Shown here piece by piece: positions 5,569 through 6,455 of a stretch of DNA of 6,455 bases. The position numbers were made by a program, and so were the translations under genes. The notes beneath the pieces were generated by a model. It had not been told where the DNA came from and searched no databases. It was given only the letters and a program-made list of their open reading frames with translations. This DNA is from Xanthobacteraceae bacterium (GTDB lineage: Bacteria > Pseudomonadota > Alphaproteobacteria > Rhizobiales > Xanthobacteraceae): NCBI GenBank assembly GCA_030043285.1, contig JASHXZ010000294.1, positions 1 to 6,455 of the forward strand, in the 5' to 3' direction. How positions within the stretch are numbered: the stretch's first letter is position 1; each line of letters begins with the position of its first letter.

Positions 5569-6455
5569 TTAAGCTTTATAGTCGAGCTTGCAACCGGTAT
5601 CTTTGACCGGCAGCGCAATCTTGTCGCCGGCGACGATATCCGCGACCTTGAACAGATGCGGATAGACGCCGTCCGGCAGGTCCTCGCCGGGGAATTCGCT
5701 CGACATGAGCTGATGGTCGCCGGGTCGGAAATAAACCTTGTTGGGCTGCAGCTTGATTTCGTCCGGCAGCTCCAAACCTTCAAGCGCGCGCGCCACCTTG
5801 ACCGGTTCCAGCGATTTCGCCTTGGCCACGCCCAAGCCCAGGGAATGCAGGCCCGCATAGCCGAACCAGGTGCGGGCGCTCGGATAGCTCCCATCCGCAT
5901 GCGCCTTCTGATAGGCTGCGACCCACTCCTTGACATGCGGCGTGTTGGGCTGATCCCACCACCATTCCAGCGTCCACCAGCCTTGCCGGGCTTCCTTCGG
6001 CAGCGCGCGCAGCACTTCCAGCTCGCTCAGCCCGCCGCCGATCGGGAATTTCTTCATCAAGCCGAACTGCGCGGCCTGCTTCATGCAATTGACCAGGTCC
6101 TGACCATCGGTGAGGTTGATCAGCACGTCGGGCTTCGCCTGCTCGGCCTTGATCAGATAGGACGAAAAGTCCGTGGTGCCGAGCGGGGAGAGCGAGTTGC
6201 CGAGCACGGTGCCGCCCAAATCCTTCAGCAATTTGGCGTAGGATTCCTGCAGCGTGTGGCCGAACGCGTAATCGGGCGTGATGAAGTACCACTTGCCGCC
6301 GAATTTTTTGTACAGCGTGCCGGCAAGACCTGCTGCCAGCATGTAGGTCGTGGTGCAGATGCGGAACGTGGTCCAGTGGCATTGGCTGCCGGTGACCGGA
6401 TCGGTGTGGCCGCCGGTCACCATGTAGAGCATGCCCTTGTCGTGGGCGACCTGGT
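5569..6455 (-). CDS. ABC transporter substrate-binding protein, branched-chain amino acid/aromatic type (N-terminus off window)
   Basis: The visible 294 residues are the C-terminal part of a periplasmic type 1 (Leu/Ile/Val-type, Peripla_BP_6-like) receptor. The frame runs without a stop through the right edge, so the signal peptide and first part of lobe 1 are missing; family members are usually about 400 residues. Diagnostic segments are TDPVTGSQCHWTTFRICTTT, where the chain enters the ligand-contact region; GTLYKKFGGKWYFITPDYAFGH, a lobe-crossing strand and loop; LSPLGTTDFSSYLIKAEQAKPDVL; QAAQFGLMKKFPIGGG; and the C-terminal cap ending DTGCKLDYKA. A striking Trp cluster, GWWTLEWWWDQPNTPHVKEW, has five Trp within nine residues. 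Four Cys are visible, including one five residues before the C-terminal end, so a disulfide is possible. An internal ATG at 6430-6432 is not the start, because the family homology continues upstream. Directly followed by livHMGF, this is the receptor that sets the transporter's ligand. The sequence flavour resembles receptors annotated for amides, aromatic acids or urea rather than leucine, but the ligand is undetermined. Confidence 0.93.
   Translation of the reverse strand, partial: QVAHDKGMLYMVTGGHTDPVTGSQCHWTTFRICTTTYMLAAGLAGTLYKKFGGKWYFITPDYAFGHTLQESYAKLLKDLGGTVLGNSLSPLGTTDFSSYLIKAEQAKPDVLINLTDGQDLVNCMKQAAQFGLMKKFPIGGGLSELEVLRALPKEARQGWWTLEWWWDQPNTPHVKEWVAAYQKAHADGSYPSARTWFGYAGLHSLGLGVAKAKSLEPVKVARALEGLELPDEIKLQPNKVYFRPGDHQLMSSEFPGEDLPDGVYPHLFKVADIVAGDKIALPVKDTGCKLDYKA

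Noticed and set aside
5521..5574. Direct 8-mer CCTTAAGC at 5521-5528 and 5567-5574 as a possible operator or target duplication
   Set aside because: Eight bases is within chance expectation, the second copy overlaps the stop codon of the binding-protein gene, and nothing resembling an inserted element lies between them.

Overview
This 6.5 kb, GC-rich window looks like the chromosome of an alphaproteobacterium, most likely of the Bradyrhizobium/Rhodopseudomonas group. That placement is inferred from codon choice, from protein family flavour and from a palindromic repeat of a style I associate with those genomes. It was not tested by a search.

Layout. Two gene sets converge on a short intergenic region. 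On the + strand are a crotonase-fold (enoyl-CoA hydratase/isomerase family) gene at 94-885 and, 17 bp after it, a gene for a 4,5-dihydroxyphthalate decarboxylase-like / substrate-binding-fold protein at 903-1883. A possible gene tail lies upstream at 2-88. On the - strand, reading right to left, is a complete branched-chain-amino-acid-type (HAAT family) ABC transporter. It starts with a periplasmic substrate-binding protein cut by the right edge (5569 to beyond 6455), followed by permeases LivH and LivM and ATPases LivG and LivF (ending at 2115). The three junctions H/M, M/G and G/F each overlap by 4 bp (ATGA), so these four genes are one translationally coupled unit. A 112 bp gap with a GC-rich hairpin separates the binding protein from livH.

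The 231 bp between the convergent sets holds the most unusual structure: a 132 bp, nearly complete inverted repeat (1939-2070). It has perfect 27 bp inner arms around a 29 nt loop, is more AT-rich than its surroundings, and is followed on the + strand by TTTT. It reads as an interspersed palindromic repeat (MITE- or REP-like) that may also terminate the + operon.

How the genes may work together (inference). Liv-type transporters in these bacteria often import aromatic or other organic acids rather than leucine. With a CoA-thioester enzyme and a dihydroxyphthalate decarboxylase-like protein next door, uptake and breakdown of an aromatic or carboxylic acid is plausible, but no gene here proves the substrate. 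I found no RNA genes, CRISPR arrays, transposase genes or phage genes. Apart from the palindromic element this is an ordinary catabolic/transport locus.
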